64,000 bases of DNA, taken from Streptomyces mutabilis. GTDB lineage: Bacteria > Actinomycetota > Actinomycetes > Streptomycetales > Streptomycetaceae. The position numbers and the translations under genes are program-made. Under the pieces are notes generated by a model. The model saw nothing but the letters and a program-made list of their open reading frames with translations. It did no database searches and had not been told where the DNA came from. The stretch is from contig NZ_BMTT01000002.1 of the NCBI RefSeq assembly GCF_014649815.1, positions 372,001-436,000 on the forward strand, in the 5' to 3' direction. How positions within the stretch are numbered: position 1 is the first letter of the stretch; every line of letters begins with the position of its first letter. Positions 1 to 8,771 of the stretch are shown one piece after another.

Positions 1-979
<979 letters not shown>

Positions 980-992
980 TTATACGGCAACT

Positions 993-1038
993 GCGCCCCC
1001 GACGCCCGGCTTTTTAAGGTCGCGGGAGCCAGGGGCGC
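993..1038 (-). other. Inverted repeat between groES and groEL1
   Basis: Arms GCGCCCC (993-999) and GGGGCGC (1032-1038) flank a loop containing a TTTTTAA stretch. It sits in the groES-groEL1 gap and could attenuate or process the bicistronic message. The role is inference. Confidence 0.35.
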
Positions 1039-1066
1039 AGCTGGAAAGCAAGGTGCTTCGGGTGAA

Positions 1067-1375
1067 CTACTTCTCGACGATCGCGAGCACGTCGCGGGCC
1101 GAGAGGACGAGGTACTCCTCGCCGTTGTACTTCACCTCGGTGCCGCCGTACTTGCTGTAGAGCACGACGTCGCCGACGCTGACGTCGAGCGGAAGACGGT
1201 TGCCGTCCTCGAAGCGGCCCGGGCCCACGGCCAGGACGACGCCCTCCTGGGGCTTCTCCTTGGCAGTGTCCGGAATGACCAGGCCCGAAGCCGTGGTCTG
1301 CTCGGCGTCGAGCGGCTGGACCACGATGCGGTCCTCGAGCGGCTTGATGGCAACCTTGGAGCTGGCGGTCGTCAC
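1067..1375 (-). CDS. groES: 10 kDa co-chaperonin GroES
   Basis: Heptameric lid of the GroEL chaperonin. 102 aa, the usual family length. The N-terminal [13 protein letters not shown] strand and the mobile-loop region around [18 protein letters not shown] (residues 25-42) are both present. The start is GTG at 1375, preceded by GGAGG with 7-nt spacing. It is the first gene of the groES-groEL1 operon, and two CIRCE operators and a promoter lie 100-175 bp upstream, so HrcA-type heat-shock repression is expected. Confidence 0.97.
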   Translation of the reverse strand: MTTASSKVAIKPLEDRIVVQPLDAEQTTASGLVIPDTAKEKPQEGVVLAVGPGRFEDGNRLPLDVSVGDVVLYSKYGGTEVKYNGEEYLVLSARDVLAIVEK

Positions 1376-1474
1376 GATCCGACCTCCCCCTTCGGAGATC
1401 TCACGGGGTTAACTGTCTGAGGTGGCGACCAGGTCGATCCGTCGTCGCGGGTGCCGGACCTGCCCGTCGCTGTG

Positions 1475-1501
1475 TTGGCACTCTCCAGGGGGGAGTGCCA
1501 G
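1475..1501. promoter_or_regulatory. CIRCE operator 2 (HrcA site, proximal)
   Basis: TTGGCACTC, 9-nt spacer, GAGTGCCAG. It matches the CIRCE consensus TTAGCACTC-N9-GAGTGCTAA with two or three changes. It lies downstream of the -10, in the transcribed leader, the usual position for HrcA repression of groES. Confidence 0.9.
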
Positions 1502-1508
1502 ACCCGAG

Positions 1509-1536
1509 ACTATGACCGCGATTAGCACTCGGTCAA
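1509..1536 (-). promoter_or_regulatory. groES promoter
   Basis: On the minus strand, TTGACC (complement of 1531-1536) is followed after 16 nt by CATAGT (complement of 1509-1514), a vegetative-type promoter. The -35 lies inside the upstream CIRCE spacer and the downstream CIRCE follows the -10, so HrcA could block initiation from both sides. Confidence 0.7.
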
Positions 1537-1548
1537 GCGGAGTGCCAA
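1522..1548. promoter_or_regulatory. CIRCE operator 1 (HrcA site, distal)
   Basis: TTAGCACTC, 9-nt spacer, GAGTGCCAA. Only one arm position departs from consensus, so it is the stronger of the two sites. It overlaps the groES -35. Confidence 0.93.
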
Positions 1549-1616
1549 TGCCGGCGGCGCGTCGGCGGGGTTTCGTCTGGACGCCGGTCCGTGGAGGCAC
1601 CCCACGCCGGTGCCGG

Positions 1617-1695
1617 GCTCGCTGGGGGCTGCCGCCCCCACGCCCCCGCTCTTCGGCCTGGACGGCCTCGCCCTCGAACGCCGGACGGGCTGCAA
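1617..1695. repeat. Dispersed Streptomyces intergenic repeat-like element
   Basis: GGGGGC-TGCC-GCCCCC hairpin (1624-1639), then a 'cttcggcctggacggcctcg' segment and a 'gccggacgggctg' segment. From memory, this hairpin plus pyrimidine-rich tail recurs widely between Streptomyces genes; I cannot confirm copy number here. It lies just past the deacetylase stop and may act as that operon's terminator. Confidence 0.45.
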
Positions 1696-1750
1696 ATGCC
1701 GGCCTGCGTCCGGAGCGGACGGGCTTGGTTCACCGACCGGCGCCGGGAGG

Positions 1751-2470
1751 TCAGAGGTAGTCCCCCAGCCGCCCCACCCGCAGCCCCCGCTCCTCGATCG
1801 TCTCCAGCAGGGTCTGCGTGCGCGCGCTCAGGCCCGTGCCCGTCGGGTGGTCCGGGTCGACGGCCACGATGTCGCCGGGGCGCAGGCGGTGGTCGCCGCG
1901 GGTGTAGGTGAGGCCGCCGTCGGCGTTCAGGGCCGCCCGCCACAGGACGACGGCCGTGATGCCGCAGTCGGCGGCGGCGCGCAGGGTGGTGGTGTCGTAG
2001 GTGCCGTAGGGCGGGCGGAAGAGGTGGGAGCGGACGCCGAAGCGGGACCTCAGCTTGGTCTGCTGGCCGCAGATCTCGGCACGCTGGCCGGCGTGGGGCA
2101 GACCGCGCAGGGAGCGGTGGTCGAGGGTGTGGTTCTGCAGGCTCGCGCCCACCGAGCGCAGCCGGGCGAAGTGGCCGTACGCCGGTCCGGCGACCGTGTC
2201 GGTGAGGAACAGGGTGACCGGGAGGCGGTGTGCGCGAACGAAGTCGGCGAAGTGCGGGTCGCGCTCGGCACTGTCGTCGAAGGTGAGGAAGACGACCGGG
2301 TCAGTGGTGCGGACGTGGTCCACGACGGGCGGCAGGCTCTGTCCCCGATCGCTGCCCTGGGCGGGCTCCCCGCCCGCCGGAGGCTGCGCGGACCCGGCGA
2401 ACTGGGCACATCCGGTGAGCAGTACGGCGGCCAGGGCGGCCCCGGCCGGCCACAGCCGGCCTCGCCTCAC
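1751..2470 (-). CDS. Polysaccharide deacetylase-like lipoprotein, degenerate active site
   Basis: 239-aa NodB/CE4-fold lipoprotein, predicted outside the membrane. The GTG start at 2470 gives a signal peptide ending in the lipobox LTGC. NodB motifs seen: TFDDSAE (metal Asp), NHTLDH (H-x3-H) and RPPYGTYD. The motif-5 region, which in its neighbour reads GDIVLTH, here reads GDIVAVD, so the catalytic-base His is absent and activity is doubtful. Its GTG overlaps the upstream paralogue's TGA (GTGA, 2467-2470), indicating translational coupling. Substrate unknown; peptidoglycan or another amino-sugar polymer is likely for the family. Confidence 0.85.
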   Translation of the reverse strand: MRRGRLWPAGAALAAVLLTGCAQFAGSAQPPAGGEPAQGSDRGQSLPPVVDHVRTTDPVVFLTFDDSAERDPHFADFVRAHRLPVTLFLTDTVAGPAYGHFARLRSVGASLQNHTLDHRSLRGLPHAGQRAEICGQQTKLRSRFGVRSHLFRPPYGTYDTTTLRAAADCGITAVVLWRAALNADGGLTYTRGDHRLRPGDIVAVDPDHPTGTGLSARTQTLLETIEERGLRVGRLGDYL

Positions 2471-3336
2471 AGGTAGTCCTCCAGCCGGGCCACGGCGTAT
2501 CCCTCGGCGGTGACCTTGTCGAGGAACTCGCGCACCATGTCGCGCATGGTGCCGCCCCAGTCGTCCTCGCCGCGGAAGTGGGTGAGCACGATGTCGCCGG
2601 GGTGGATCTTCCGGTCCCACTCGCGGTAGTCCCAGTGGTCCGCGAAGACCTCCTCGTTCCAGATGGGGGCGTACTCGATGCCGCAGGCCTTGGCGGCGCG
2701 CAGGGTGTCGCGGTTGTAGTTGCCGTAGGGCGGGCGGAAGACGGTCGGTCGCTTGCCGTAGCGCTTCTCGATCACGTCCTGCATGCCGCAGATCTCGCGC
2801 TTCTGCCCGGAGTAGGACAAGCCCGGCAGGTAGGGGTGGTTCAGGGTGTGGTTGCTGAGGGTGACGCCGCGGTCCTGCATGTCCTTGAAGTAGCCGTAGT
2901 CCTCCTTGACCAGGTAGTCGCTGAGGAAGGCCGTGTACGGGATCCTCAGCTCGCTCATCATCCGCAGGAACGCCGGGTCCTTCTCGGCGCCGTCGTCGAT
3001 GGTGAGGAAGACGACCTTCTCCTCGGTGGGGATCGAGGTGAAGACCGGCGGGAGGTTCTCCTGGCCGGTCACCTCGAAGCCCTCGCGGGCCTTGATCTCC
3101 GGCTTCTCGGCGGGGGGTGGCGGGGCGGTCAGCGGGACCCTCTTCAGCTTCCAGCGCTTGGCGGCGGCGACCCGGGCGGCGTGCACCGCGCCCAGCTTGG
3201 ACGCGTAGGCGTCCAGGGTGCGGGCCGGGGGCGCCTGGAGGGGCTGCCGGCCGGCGGCGCCGCGCACCTCGGAGGCGTCCTGCGCACAGCCGGAGGCGAG
3301 GGCGGCGACGGCGAGCACGGCGAGGCCGCCGCGCAT
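2467..3336 (-). CDS. Polysaccharide deacetylase (CE4) lipoprotein
   Basis: Membrane-anchored CE4 deacetylase of 289 aa from the chosen ATG at 3336 (MRGGLAVLAVAALASGC, lipobox ASGC). Motifs: TIDDGAEKD (metal Asp), NHTLNH, RPPYGNYN and GDIVLTHFRG with the catalytic His. A longer reading from ATG 3408 adds 24 residues, but that stretch is AT-rich at third positions and looks like promoter DNA (TACAAAAT), so I prefer the shorter form. Upstream SD is AAGG at 6-nt spacing. It is the first gene of a coupled pair with the degenerate paralogue. It probably removes N-acetyl groups from cell-wall polymers, which is an inference from the family. Confidence 0.88.
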   Translation of the reverse strand: MRGGLAVLAVAALASGCAQDASEVRGAAGRQPLQAPPARTLDAYASKLGAVHAARVAAAKRWKLKRVPLTAPPPPAEKPEIKAREGFEVTGQENLPPVFTSIPTEEKVVFLTIDDGAEKDPAFLRMMSELRIPYTAFLSDYLVKEDYGYFKDMQDRGVTLSNHTLNHPYLPGLSYSGQKREICGMQDVIEKRYGKRPTVFRPPYGNYNRDTLRAAKACGIEYAPIWNEEVFADHWDYREWDRKIHPGDIVLTHFRGEDDWGGTMRDMVREFLDKVTAEGYAVARLEDYL

Positions 3337-3498
3337 CCGGAGCCTTGGAGAGGAGGAGCGAAACACCCCGAACACCCGGCTTTTGTCATTTTGTACGACT
3401 GCTCGCATGGTGCCGGATCCTCGCAGTCCGGGGCCGCCGAACCCGGCCCGACACCGCACCGGAGGCACACCATCCACCGACTGGCCCACAATGTTCCG

Positions 3499-4689
3499 GT
3501 GAACGACCTCGACGCCCTCCTCGCCCTGCTCACCCCCGAGGGCCGCGCCCTCCTCGACGCGGTGCGCGACACCGACCCGGCACGGGAGCTGGCGGTCGCG
3601 ACCCGGTTGCGGCGCACGCACCCCGCGGAGCTGGTGTCGGCAGCGCTCGGGCAGGCGCGGCTGCGGCAGCGGGCGGTGGCGAAGTTCGGGGCCGAGGACG
3701 CCGGGCGGATGTTCTTCACGCCCAACGGTGTCGAGCAGTCGACGCGGGCGAGCGTGGCGGCGTACCGGGCGGAGTGCCTCAAGGGCCTGGGCGTGGCCTC
3801 CGTCGCCGACCTGTGCTGCGGGATCGGTGGCGACGCGATCGCTTTCGCCCGCGCCGGGATCCGGGTACTGGCCGTCGACCGGGATCCGCTGACGTGCGGG
3901 GCGGCCCGCGCCAACGCCGACGCGCTCGGTCTCGCCGGCCTGATCGAGGTGCGCGAGGCCGACGTGACGGAGGTGGACACGACCGGGTACGACGCCGTGT
4001 TCGTCGACCCCGCCCGGCGTTCCTCCAAACGTGGCCGGATCTTCGATCCGGAGGCCTACTCCCCTCCCCTGTCCTGGGCCGTGTCCACCGCGCTCGGGGC
4101 GCCGCTCGGCCTGCTGAAGATCGCGCCCGGCATTCCGCACGAGGCGATCCCCGCGGAAGCGACGGCCGAGTGGGTCTCGGACGGCGGGGACGTCAAGGAG
4201 GCCATGCTGTGGTTCGGCCCGGACGTGACACCGGGGGCGCGGCGGGCGACGCTGCTGCCCGCCATGGCGGGCATTCACGTGACACCCGGGACCATGCTCC
4301 CGGACCCCGAGGTCCGGGAGGTCGGGAGGTACCTGTACGAGCCGGACGGCGCCGTCATCCGCGCCCACTTGGTCGCCGAGGTCGCCGAGGAACTCGACGG
4401 CGGGCTCATCGACCCGACCATCGCCTACGTCACCGCCGACGAACCGCACCGCACGCCGTACGCCACCGCGTACGAGATCACCGATCAACTCCCTTTCAAC
4501 GTCAAGAGACTGAAGGCGCTGCTGCGCGAGCGCGGCGTCGGCACGCTGACCGTCAAGAAGCGGGGCTCGGCGGTCGAGCCGGAGGAACTGCGGCGCAAGG
4601 TCAAGCCGCAGGGACCGAACGCGGCGACGGTTTTCCTGACCCGGGTGGCGGGGGCTCCGACGATGCTGATCGGGCATCCCGTCCGCTAA
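3499..4689 (+). CDS. Class I SAM-dependent methyltransferase with THUMP-like domain
   Basis: 396 aa. The SAM-binding motif DLCCGIGGDAIAFA is at residues 104-117, with the acidic strand-2 end AVDRD and a substrate/cofactor loop FVDPARR near 168-174. The C-terminal part (about 310-396, KRLKALLRERGVGTLTVKKRG) matches the THUMP-like domain that accompanies this family and suggests a nucleic-acid substrate, possibly RNA. The start chosen is GTG 3499. No good SD is adjacent, but CACAAT lies 6 nt upstream, so a leaderless transcript is plausible. It is divergent from the deacetylases; its 3' end overlaps the convergent sigma gene by 4 bp. Confidence 0.88.
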   Translation: MNDLDALLALLTPEGRALLDAVRDTDPARELAVATRLRRTHPAELVSAALGQARLRQRAVAKFGAEDAGRMFFTPNGVEQSTRASVAAYRAECLKGLGVASVADLCCGIGGDAIAFARAGIRVLAVDRDPLTCGAARANADALGLAGLIEVREADVTEVDTTGYDAVFVDPARRSSKRGRIFDPEAYSPPLSWAVSTALGAPLGLLKIAPGIPHEAIPAEATAEWVSDGGDVKEAMLWFGPDVTPGARRATLLPAMAGIHVTPGTMLPDPEVREVGRYLYEPDGAVIRAHLVAEVAEELDGGLIDPTIAYVTADEPHRTPYATAYEITDQLPFNVKRLKALLRERGVGTLTVKKRGSAVEPEELRRKVKPQGPNAATVFLTRVAGAPTMLIGHPVR

Positions 4690-5972
4690 GCGGTGTCCGT
4701 CTCCCGTACCCGGCGCCACAGGAGTTCGCGTTCGCGTTCGTTGCGGGCGAGGGACGCGGCGCGTTCGAACTCCGCCCGGGCCTCGGCCGTACGGCCCAGG
4801 CGGAGGAGGAGGTCGCCGCGGACGCTGGGGAGCAGGTGGTAGTCGCGCAGGGCGGGTTCCGCGGCGAGGGCGTCGACCAGCGCGAGCGCCGGGGCCGGGC
4901 CCTCGGCCATCGACACCGCGACCGCGCGGTTGAGTTCGACGACCGGTGACGGGGCGCGGGCCGCGAGCAGGCCGTAGAGCGCGGCGATGCGCGGCCAGTC
5001 GGTCTCCTCGTACGTGTACGCCGTCGCGTGGCAGGCGGCGATCGCGGCCTGGAGGACGTACGGGCCGGGGGAGCCGGAGGCCCTGGTGGCGTGGGCGTGG
5101 TCGAGGGCGGTGACGCCGCGGGTGATGAGCATGCGGTTCCAGCGGCGGCGGTTCTGGTCCTTGAGCAGGACCGGCGTGCCGTCGGGGCCGGTGCGGGCGG
5201 CGGTGCGGGACGCCTGGAACTCCAGCAGGGCGGTCAGGCCGTGGACCTCGGGTTCCTTCGGCATCAGGGCGGAGAGTACGCGGGCCAGACGCAGGGCGTC
5301 CTCGCACAGGCCGGGGCGGAGCCAGTCGTCGCCGGAGGTGGCGGCGTAGCCCTCGTTGAAGATCAGGTAGATGACCTCCAGGACCGAGCCGAGGCGGGCC
5401 GCGCGGTCCGGACCGTGGGGCACCTCGAAGGCGATGTCCTTGCGGGCCAGGGTGCGTTTGGCGCGCACGATGCGCTGCGCGACCGTCGGCTCCGGGACGA
5501 GGAAGGCACGGGCGATCTCGGGGGTGGTCAGGCCGCCGATCAGGCGGAGAGTGAGGGCGATGCGGGCCTCGGCGGACAGCACCGGGTGGCAGGCGGTGAA
5601 GACGAGGCGCAGCAGGTCGTCGTCGATGTCCTCCGGGTCGGCGGGCTCCTCGGGCGGTGGTGCCGCGGTGGACAGGTCGCGGCCGATCTCCGCGAGCTTG
5701 CGGGCGTAGTTCTCGCGGCGCCGGATCAGGTCGACGGCACGGCGCCGGGCGGTGGCCATGAGCCAGGCGCCCGGTTTGTCGGGCACGCCGTCCCGGGGCC
5801 ACTGCTCCAGGGCCGCGACCATCGCGTCCTGCGTGAGTTCCTCGGCGATACCGACGTCCCGGACCAGGCGGGCGACGCCGGCGATGACGCGTGGGGACTC
5901 CAGGCGGAAGACCGTCTCGATGGCCTCGGTGGGCTCGACGGCTTCGGTGGGCTCGGTGGGCTGTGGTTCCAC
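4686..5972 (-). CDS. ECF42-type RNA polymerase sigma factor with long C-terminal extension
   Basis: 428 aa. Sigma-2 spans about residues 20-95 (QDAMVAALEQWPRDGVPDKPGAWLM region; RRRAVDLIRR), and sigma-4 about 125-180 (ALTLRLIGGLTTPEIARAFL, PEPTVAQRIVRAKRTL). The roughly 240-residue C-terminal part is helical and TPR/DUF6596-like, as in the ECF42 group. The start is GTG 5972. The next gene upstream in the same direction encodes a DGPF/YCII protein, the classical ECF42 partner; no anti-sigma gene is adjacent. The stop is 43 codons past the RNA-binding C-terminal repeat region (NRAVAVSMAEGPAPAL). Target regulon unknown. Confidence 0.9.
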   Translation of the reverse strand: MEPQPTEPTEAVEPTEAIETVFRLESPRVIAGVARLVRDVGIAEELTQDAMVAALEQWPRDGVPDKPGAWLMATARRRAVDLIRRRENYARKLAEIGRDLSTAAPPPEEPADPEDIDDDLLRLVFTACHPVLSAEARIALTLRLIGGLTTPEIARAFLVPEPTVAQRIVRAKRTLARKDIAFEVPHGPDRAARLGSVLEVIYLIFNEGYAATSGDDWLRPGLCEDALRLARVLSALMPKEPEVHGLTALLEFQASRTAARTGPDGTPVLLKDQNRRRWNRMLITRGVTALDHAHATRASGSPGPYVLQAAIAACHATAYTYEETDWPRIAALYGLLAARAPSPVVELNRAVAVSMAEGPAPALALVDALAAEPALRDYHLLPSVRGDLLLRLGRTAEARAEFERAASLARNERERELLWRRVRETDTA

Positions 5973-6018
5973 AGCCCACCATGCAACAGCCCCAGGGCCC
6001 GCGGCGCAAAGCGCGGGC

Positions 6019-6375
6019 TCAGCCCTCCATCAGCTCCCGCACCTCGCAGGTCACCGTCCAGTACTCCTCGTGCGCCTTGAGGAAGCGCTTGGTCCACTCG
6101 ACCGCCTCCGCCTTGTCCTTCGCCTGGAGAAGCGAGTAGCCGCCGATGACCTCCTTGGACTCGGTGAACGGCCCGTCGGTGACGGACAGTTGCCCGCCCT
6201 CGTAGTGGACGCGGGTGCCCTGGGCGGTCGGGGTCAGCCCGGCGGTGTCGAGCAGCACGCCGGCCTTCGTCATCTCCTCCATCAGCTTCTCCATGCGCTG
6301 CACCAGCTCGGGGCTGGGGCCGCCGGAGAGGGCGTCGTTCTCCTCGATCCGGATCAGCGACAGGAAGCGGGGCAT
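6019..6375 (-). CDS. DGPF/YCII-related domain protein, ECF42 partner
   Basis: 118 aa, alpha/beta-barrel YCII fold carrying the signature VTDGPFTESKEVIGGY (about residues 66-81). The ATG at 6375 has GAGGAG 7 nt upstream; longer open reading to 6522 lacks support. Such genes sit beside ECF42 sigma factors across actinobacteria; the biochemical role (signal binding or enzymatic) is not established. The gap to the sigma gene is 46 bp, consistent with co-transcription. Confidence 0.9.
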   Translation of the reverse strand: MPRFLSLIRIEENDALSGGPSPELVQRMEKLMEEMTKAGVLLDTAGLTPTAQGTRVHYEGGQLSVTDGPFTESKEVIGGYSLLQAKDKAEAVEWTKRFLKAHEEYWTVTCEVRELMEG

Positions 6376-6496
6376 GGTGACTCCTCGGGTGGGTCGGGGG
6401 CCGGGTCCGTCCCGGCCTCTCACCCGTGCGTCGAACGGGCGGGGCGTGGATCGACAGGTGCCCCGGATCCTTTCCGGATTCCCTCCGGGACTTCTC

Positions 6497-7609
6497 TCAG
6501 CGCAGCGATCCCCACAGCTCACCGGCGTCCGGCTCCAGGGCCACCACCCGGTTGGCGTCCCAGGGGGCCGGTACGACGGGCATCGTGACGGTGCGTACGC
6601 CGTCCGCCGACAGGCCGCCCAGGCTGCGGCCGAGGCTGATCAGCTCGCCCAGCGAGTCCAGGCCGGTGTCGGTGGTGAGGCTGCCGGTGACCGCGTCGGC
6701 GACCTGGTAAAGCCGGGTGGGTTCGGTGAGCAGGTCGGTGCCGGAGATCTGCTCCAGCAGGGCCTTGACCAGTTTGTGCTGGAGTTCTATGCGGGCGAGG
6801 TCGCTGCCGCCCTCCAGGCCGTACCGGGTGCGGGCGAGACCCAGTGCTTCGGTGCCGTCGAGGTGGTGGGTGCCGGCGTCCAGGCGCAGGTGGCTCTTGT
6901 CGTCGTCGATGTCCGCGTCCGTGGTGACCGTGACCCCGCCGAGCGCGTCGACCAGTTCGGCGAAGCCGGAGAAGTCGATCTCCATGTAGTGGTCCATGCG
7001 GACACCGGTCATCGACTCGACGGTCTTGACCGCGCAGACCGGCCCGCCCAGGGCGTAGGCGGTGTTGAACATGGCACCGCTCGCCTCCCGGGTCGAACCG
7101 CCGGACGGCAGCGGGCAGGACGGGCGGTCGACGAGCGTGTCGCGGGGGATGCTGACGACGGTGGCGGCGGTCCGGCCGGCGTCGAGGTGGACGACCATCG
7201 CCGTGTCCGAGCGGGCGCCCTCGCTGTCGCCGCCGCCCAGTTCCCGGTTCTCCTCGCCGCCGCGCGAGTCGGAGCCGAGGACCAGTATGTTCAGGGCGCC
7301 GGTGGGCACCGGGGACGCGGAGGGCGATGCGGAGGGGACGGTGACCGGCCTCGCCGGGCGGTCGTCGCCGAGCGCGCCGTTGATGTCGACGCTCTTGATG
7401 TTGTCGTTGAGGTGCCAGTAGGCCCAGCCCGCCGCGGCGGCCCCCAGCAGCAGGGCCCCGACCAGGGCGAGACCGGCGGCCCGCAGCCCTTTCGAGCGCC
7501 CGCTCGGCCCACCCGGCCCGCCCCGCGCGTCCCGCCCCGCCATGCGTCCGCCCCCGCTCGTGCCGGTCCCATTCGGGTCCCCACCCGAATGCCCCATCGC
7601 CAGGAACAT
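6497..7609 (-). CDS. LytR-CpsA-Psr (LCP) family cell-wall glycopolymer ligase
   Basis: 370 aa, type II membrane protein with a Gly-rich cytoplasmic tail, one helix at about 44-65 and an extracellular LCP domain at about 105-270. LCP marks: LNILVLGSDSRG, ARSDTAMVVHLDAG, VVSIPRDTLVD and ALGLARTRYGLEGGSDLARIELQ, which supply the Asp/Arg residues that hold pyrophosphate and polyprenyl. The family transfers teichoic acids or other glycopolymers to peptidoglycan. The start could be ATG 7609 or 7597; neither has a strong SD. Upstream lies a palindrome that matches one near the LacI-type gene, suggesting shared control. Confidence 0.9.
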   Translation of the reverse strand: MFLAMGHSGGDPNGTGTSGGGRMAGRDARGGPGGPSGRSKGLRAAGLALVGALLLGAAAAGWAYWHLNDNIKSVDINGALGDDRPARPVTVPSASPSASPVPTGALNILVLGSDSRGGEENRELGGGDSEGARSDTAMVVHLDAGRTAATVVSIPRDTLVDRPSCPLPSGGSTREASGAMFNTAYALGGPVCAVKTVESMTGVRMDHYMEIDFSGFAELVDALGGVTVTTDADIDDDKSHLRLDAGTHHLDGTEALGLARTRYGLEGGSDLARIELQHKLVKALLEQISGTDLLTEPTRLYQVADAVTGSLTTDTGLDSLGELISLGRSLGGLSADGVRTVTMPVVPAPWDANRVVALEPDAGELWGSLR

Positions 7610-7679
7610 ACGTCTGAATTGTTGAAAGCAGGAACATGCGGGACGGCATTCTGCGGGAATTCTCAGACCTCGGAGCCTG

Positions 7680-7692
7680 CCGAACGTTTCGG
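7680..7692. promoter_or_regulatory. LacI-type operator candidate upstream of the LCP gene
   Basis: CCGAA-CGT-TTCGG, perfect 5-bp arms. Its 11-bp core CGAACGTTTCG is the exact reverse complement of the core at 8852-8862, on the other side of the LacI-family gene. It lies 71 bp before the LCP start. Confidence 0.55.
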
Positions 7693-7718
7693 GGAGGGAC
7701 GGCGGCCGACCTCGGGCG

Positions 7719-8771
7719 TCAGGCCGTCGGAGGCGCCGCCGTGCTGCTGCGCACCTCCAGGCTGGTGGCCAGCTCCACCCGGGTCGCCGCCGCCGAGCCG
7801 TCGTCGCGCCCGAGGTCCAGGACCAACCGGGCCGCCGCCTCGGCCATCTCCATCAGCGGCTGCCGTACGGTCGTCAGCGGCGGCCCCACCCAGCGCGCCA
7901 CCGGCAGGTCGTCGAACCCGACCACGCTCAGGTCCTGCGGGATGCGCAGCCCCAGCTCGCGCGCGGCCTCGTACAGTCCGAGCGCCTGGAGGTCGTTGCC
8001 GGCGAAGACGGCGGTCGGCCGGTCGGGGCGGCGCAGCAGCTCCAGGCCCTGCCGGTAGCCGGCCTCGTGGTGGAAGTCGCCGTTGACGATCAGACCGGGG
8101 TCGACCGGCAGCCCGGCCGTCTCCAGGGCGGCCCGGTAGCCGTCGACGCGGGCGCGGCTGCACATCATCCGGGTGGGTCCGCTGATCGCGCCGATGCGGG
8201 TGTGGCCGAGGTCGACCAGGTGCCGGGTGGCGGCGAGCCCGCCCTGCCAGTTGGTGGCGCCGATGGACGGCACGTCGGCGCCCGGGTCGCCGGCCGGGTC
8301 CATCACCACGAACGGGATGGAGCGGCTGGTGAGCAGGGCCCGCTGGGACTCGTCGAGGCCCGACAGGACGAGGATCACGCCGTGCGGGCGGCGGGCGGCC
8401 ACCTGGTCGGCCCAGCTGCGGCCGGGGGTGAGGCGTCCCGCGCTCTCCGAGAGCACGACGCTGAGCCCCGCGTCCCGCGCCACGTTCTCCACCCCGCGGA
8501 TGACCTCCATCGCCCAGGCGCTCTCCAGTTCGTGGAAGACCAGGTCGATCAGGGGCGAGCGGGTCGCCTCGGCCCGCCTGCGCCGGTAGCCGTGGGTGCG
8601 CAGCAGTTCCTCCACGCGGGAGCGGGTCGCGGGGGCTACGTCGGCGCGGCCGTTGAGGACCTTCGAAACAGTCGGCGCCGACACACCGGCCTCGCGCGCG
8701 ATCTCGGCGAGGGTCGCGGTCTGCGCGGGGCGCCTCTGAGTCCGGGTTCCGGCGGGCTGCGGGGATGTCAT
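7719..8771 (-). CDS. LacI/PurR-family transcriptional regulator
   Basis: 350 aa. The N-terminal HTH TLAEIAREAGVSAPTVSKVLNG (about 20-42) is followed by a hinge and a periplasmic-binding-protein-like effector domain (about 75-335) ending with the family's GFDDLPVARWVGPPLTTVRQP signature, typical of sugar-responsive members. The ATG at 8771 gives MTSPQPAGTRTQ; no strong SD is visible. A 15-bp palindrome 79 bp upstream and a near-identical one just downstream suggest autoregulation and control of the following LCP gene. No sugar transporter is adjacent, so the effector cannot be guessed. Confidence 0.9.
   Translation of the reverse strand: MTSPQPAGTRTQRRPAQTATLAEIAREAGVSAPTVSKVLNGRADVAPATRSRVEELLRTHGYRRRRAEATRSPLIDLVFHELESAWAMEVIRGVENVARDAGLSVVLSESAGRLTPGRSWADQVAARRPHGVILVLSGLDESQRALLTSRSIPFVVMDPAGDPGADVPSIGATNWQGGLAATRHLVDLGHTRIGAISGPTRMMCSRARVDGYRAALETAGLPVDPGLIVNGDFHHEAGYRQGLELLRRPDRPTAVFAGNDLQALGLYEAARELGLRIPQDLSVVGFDDLPVARWVGPPLTTVRQPLMEMAEAAARLVLDLGRDDGSAAATRVELATSLEVRSSTAAPPTA

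Larger units (their letters stand above)
1376..1750. other. Gene-free stretch: groES control region plus dispersed repeat
   Basis: 375 bp without a supported gene. It contains the groES leader, two CIRCE boxes and the promoter (1475-1548), then a hairpin-rich dispersed repeat (about 1617-1695) at the 3' end of the convergently placed deacetylase operon. Open frames here show no coding-like third-position bias. Confidence 0.6.

Noticed and set aside
3337-3408. Upstream ATG 3408 as the deacetylase start
   Set aside because: The added codons are AT-rich at third positions and include a promoter-like TACAAAAT; the ATG at 3336 gives a standard lipoprotein signal. Kept as an alternative only.
2578-3498. 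Plus-strand frame upstream of the methyltransferase start
   Set aside because: Antisense to the deacetylase and Val/Leu/Gly-rich without SD; the methyltransferase family begins near 3499.
2467-6009. A 1180-codon minus-strand open frame spanning deacetylase, methyltransferase and sigma genes
   Set aside because: Only its last 290 codons are a real protein; the rest is an Arg/Pro/Gly-rich shadow across genes in other frames, as expected in high-GC DNA.
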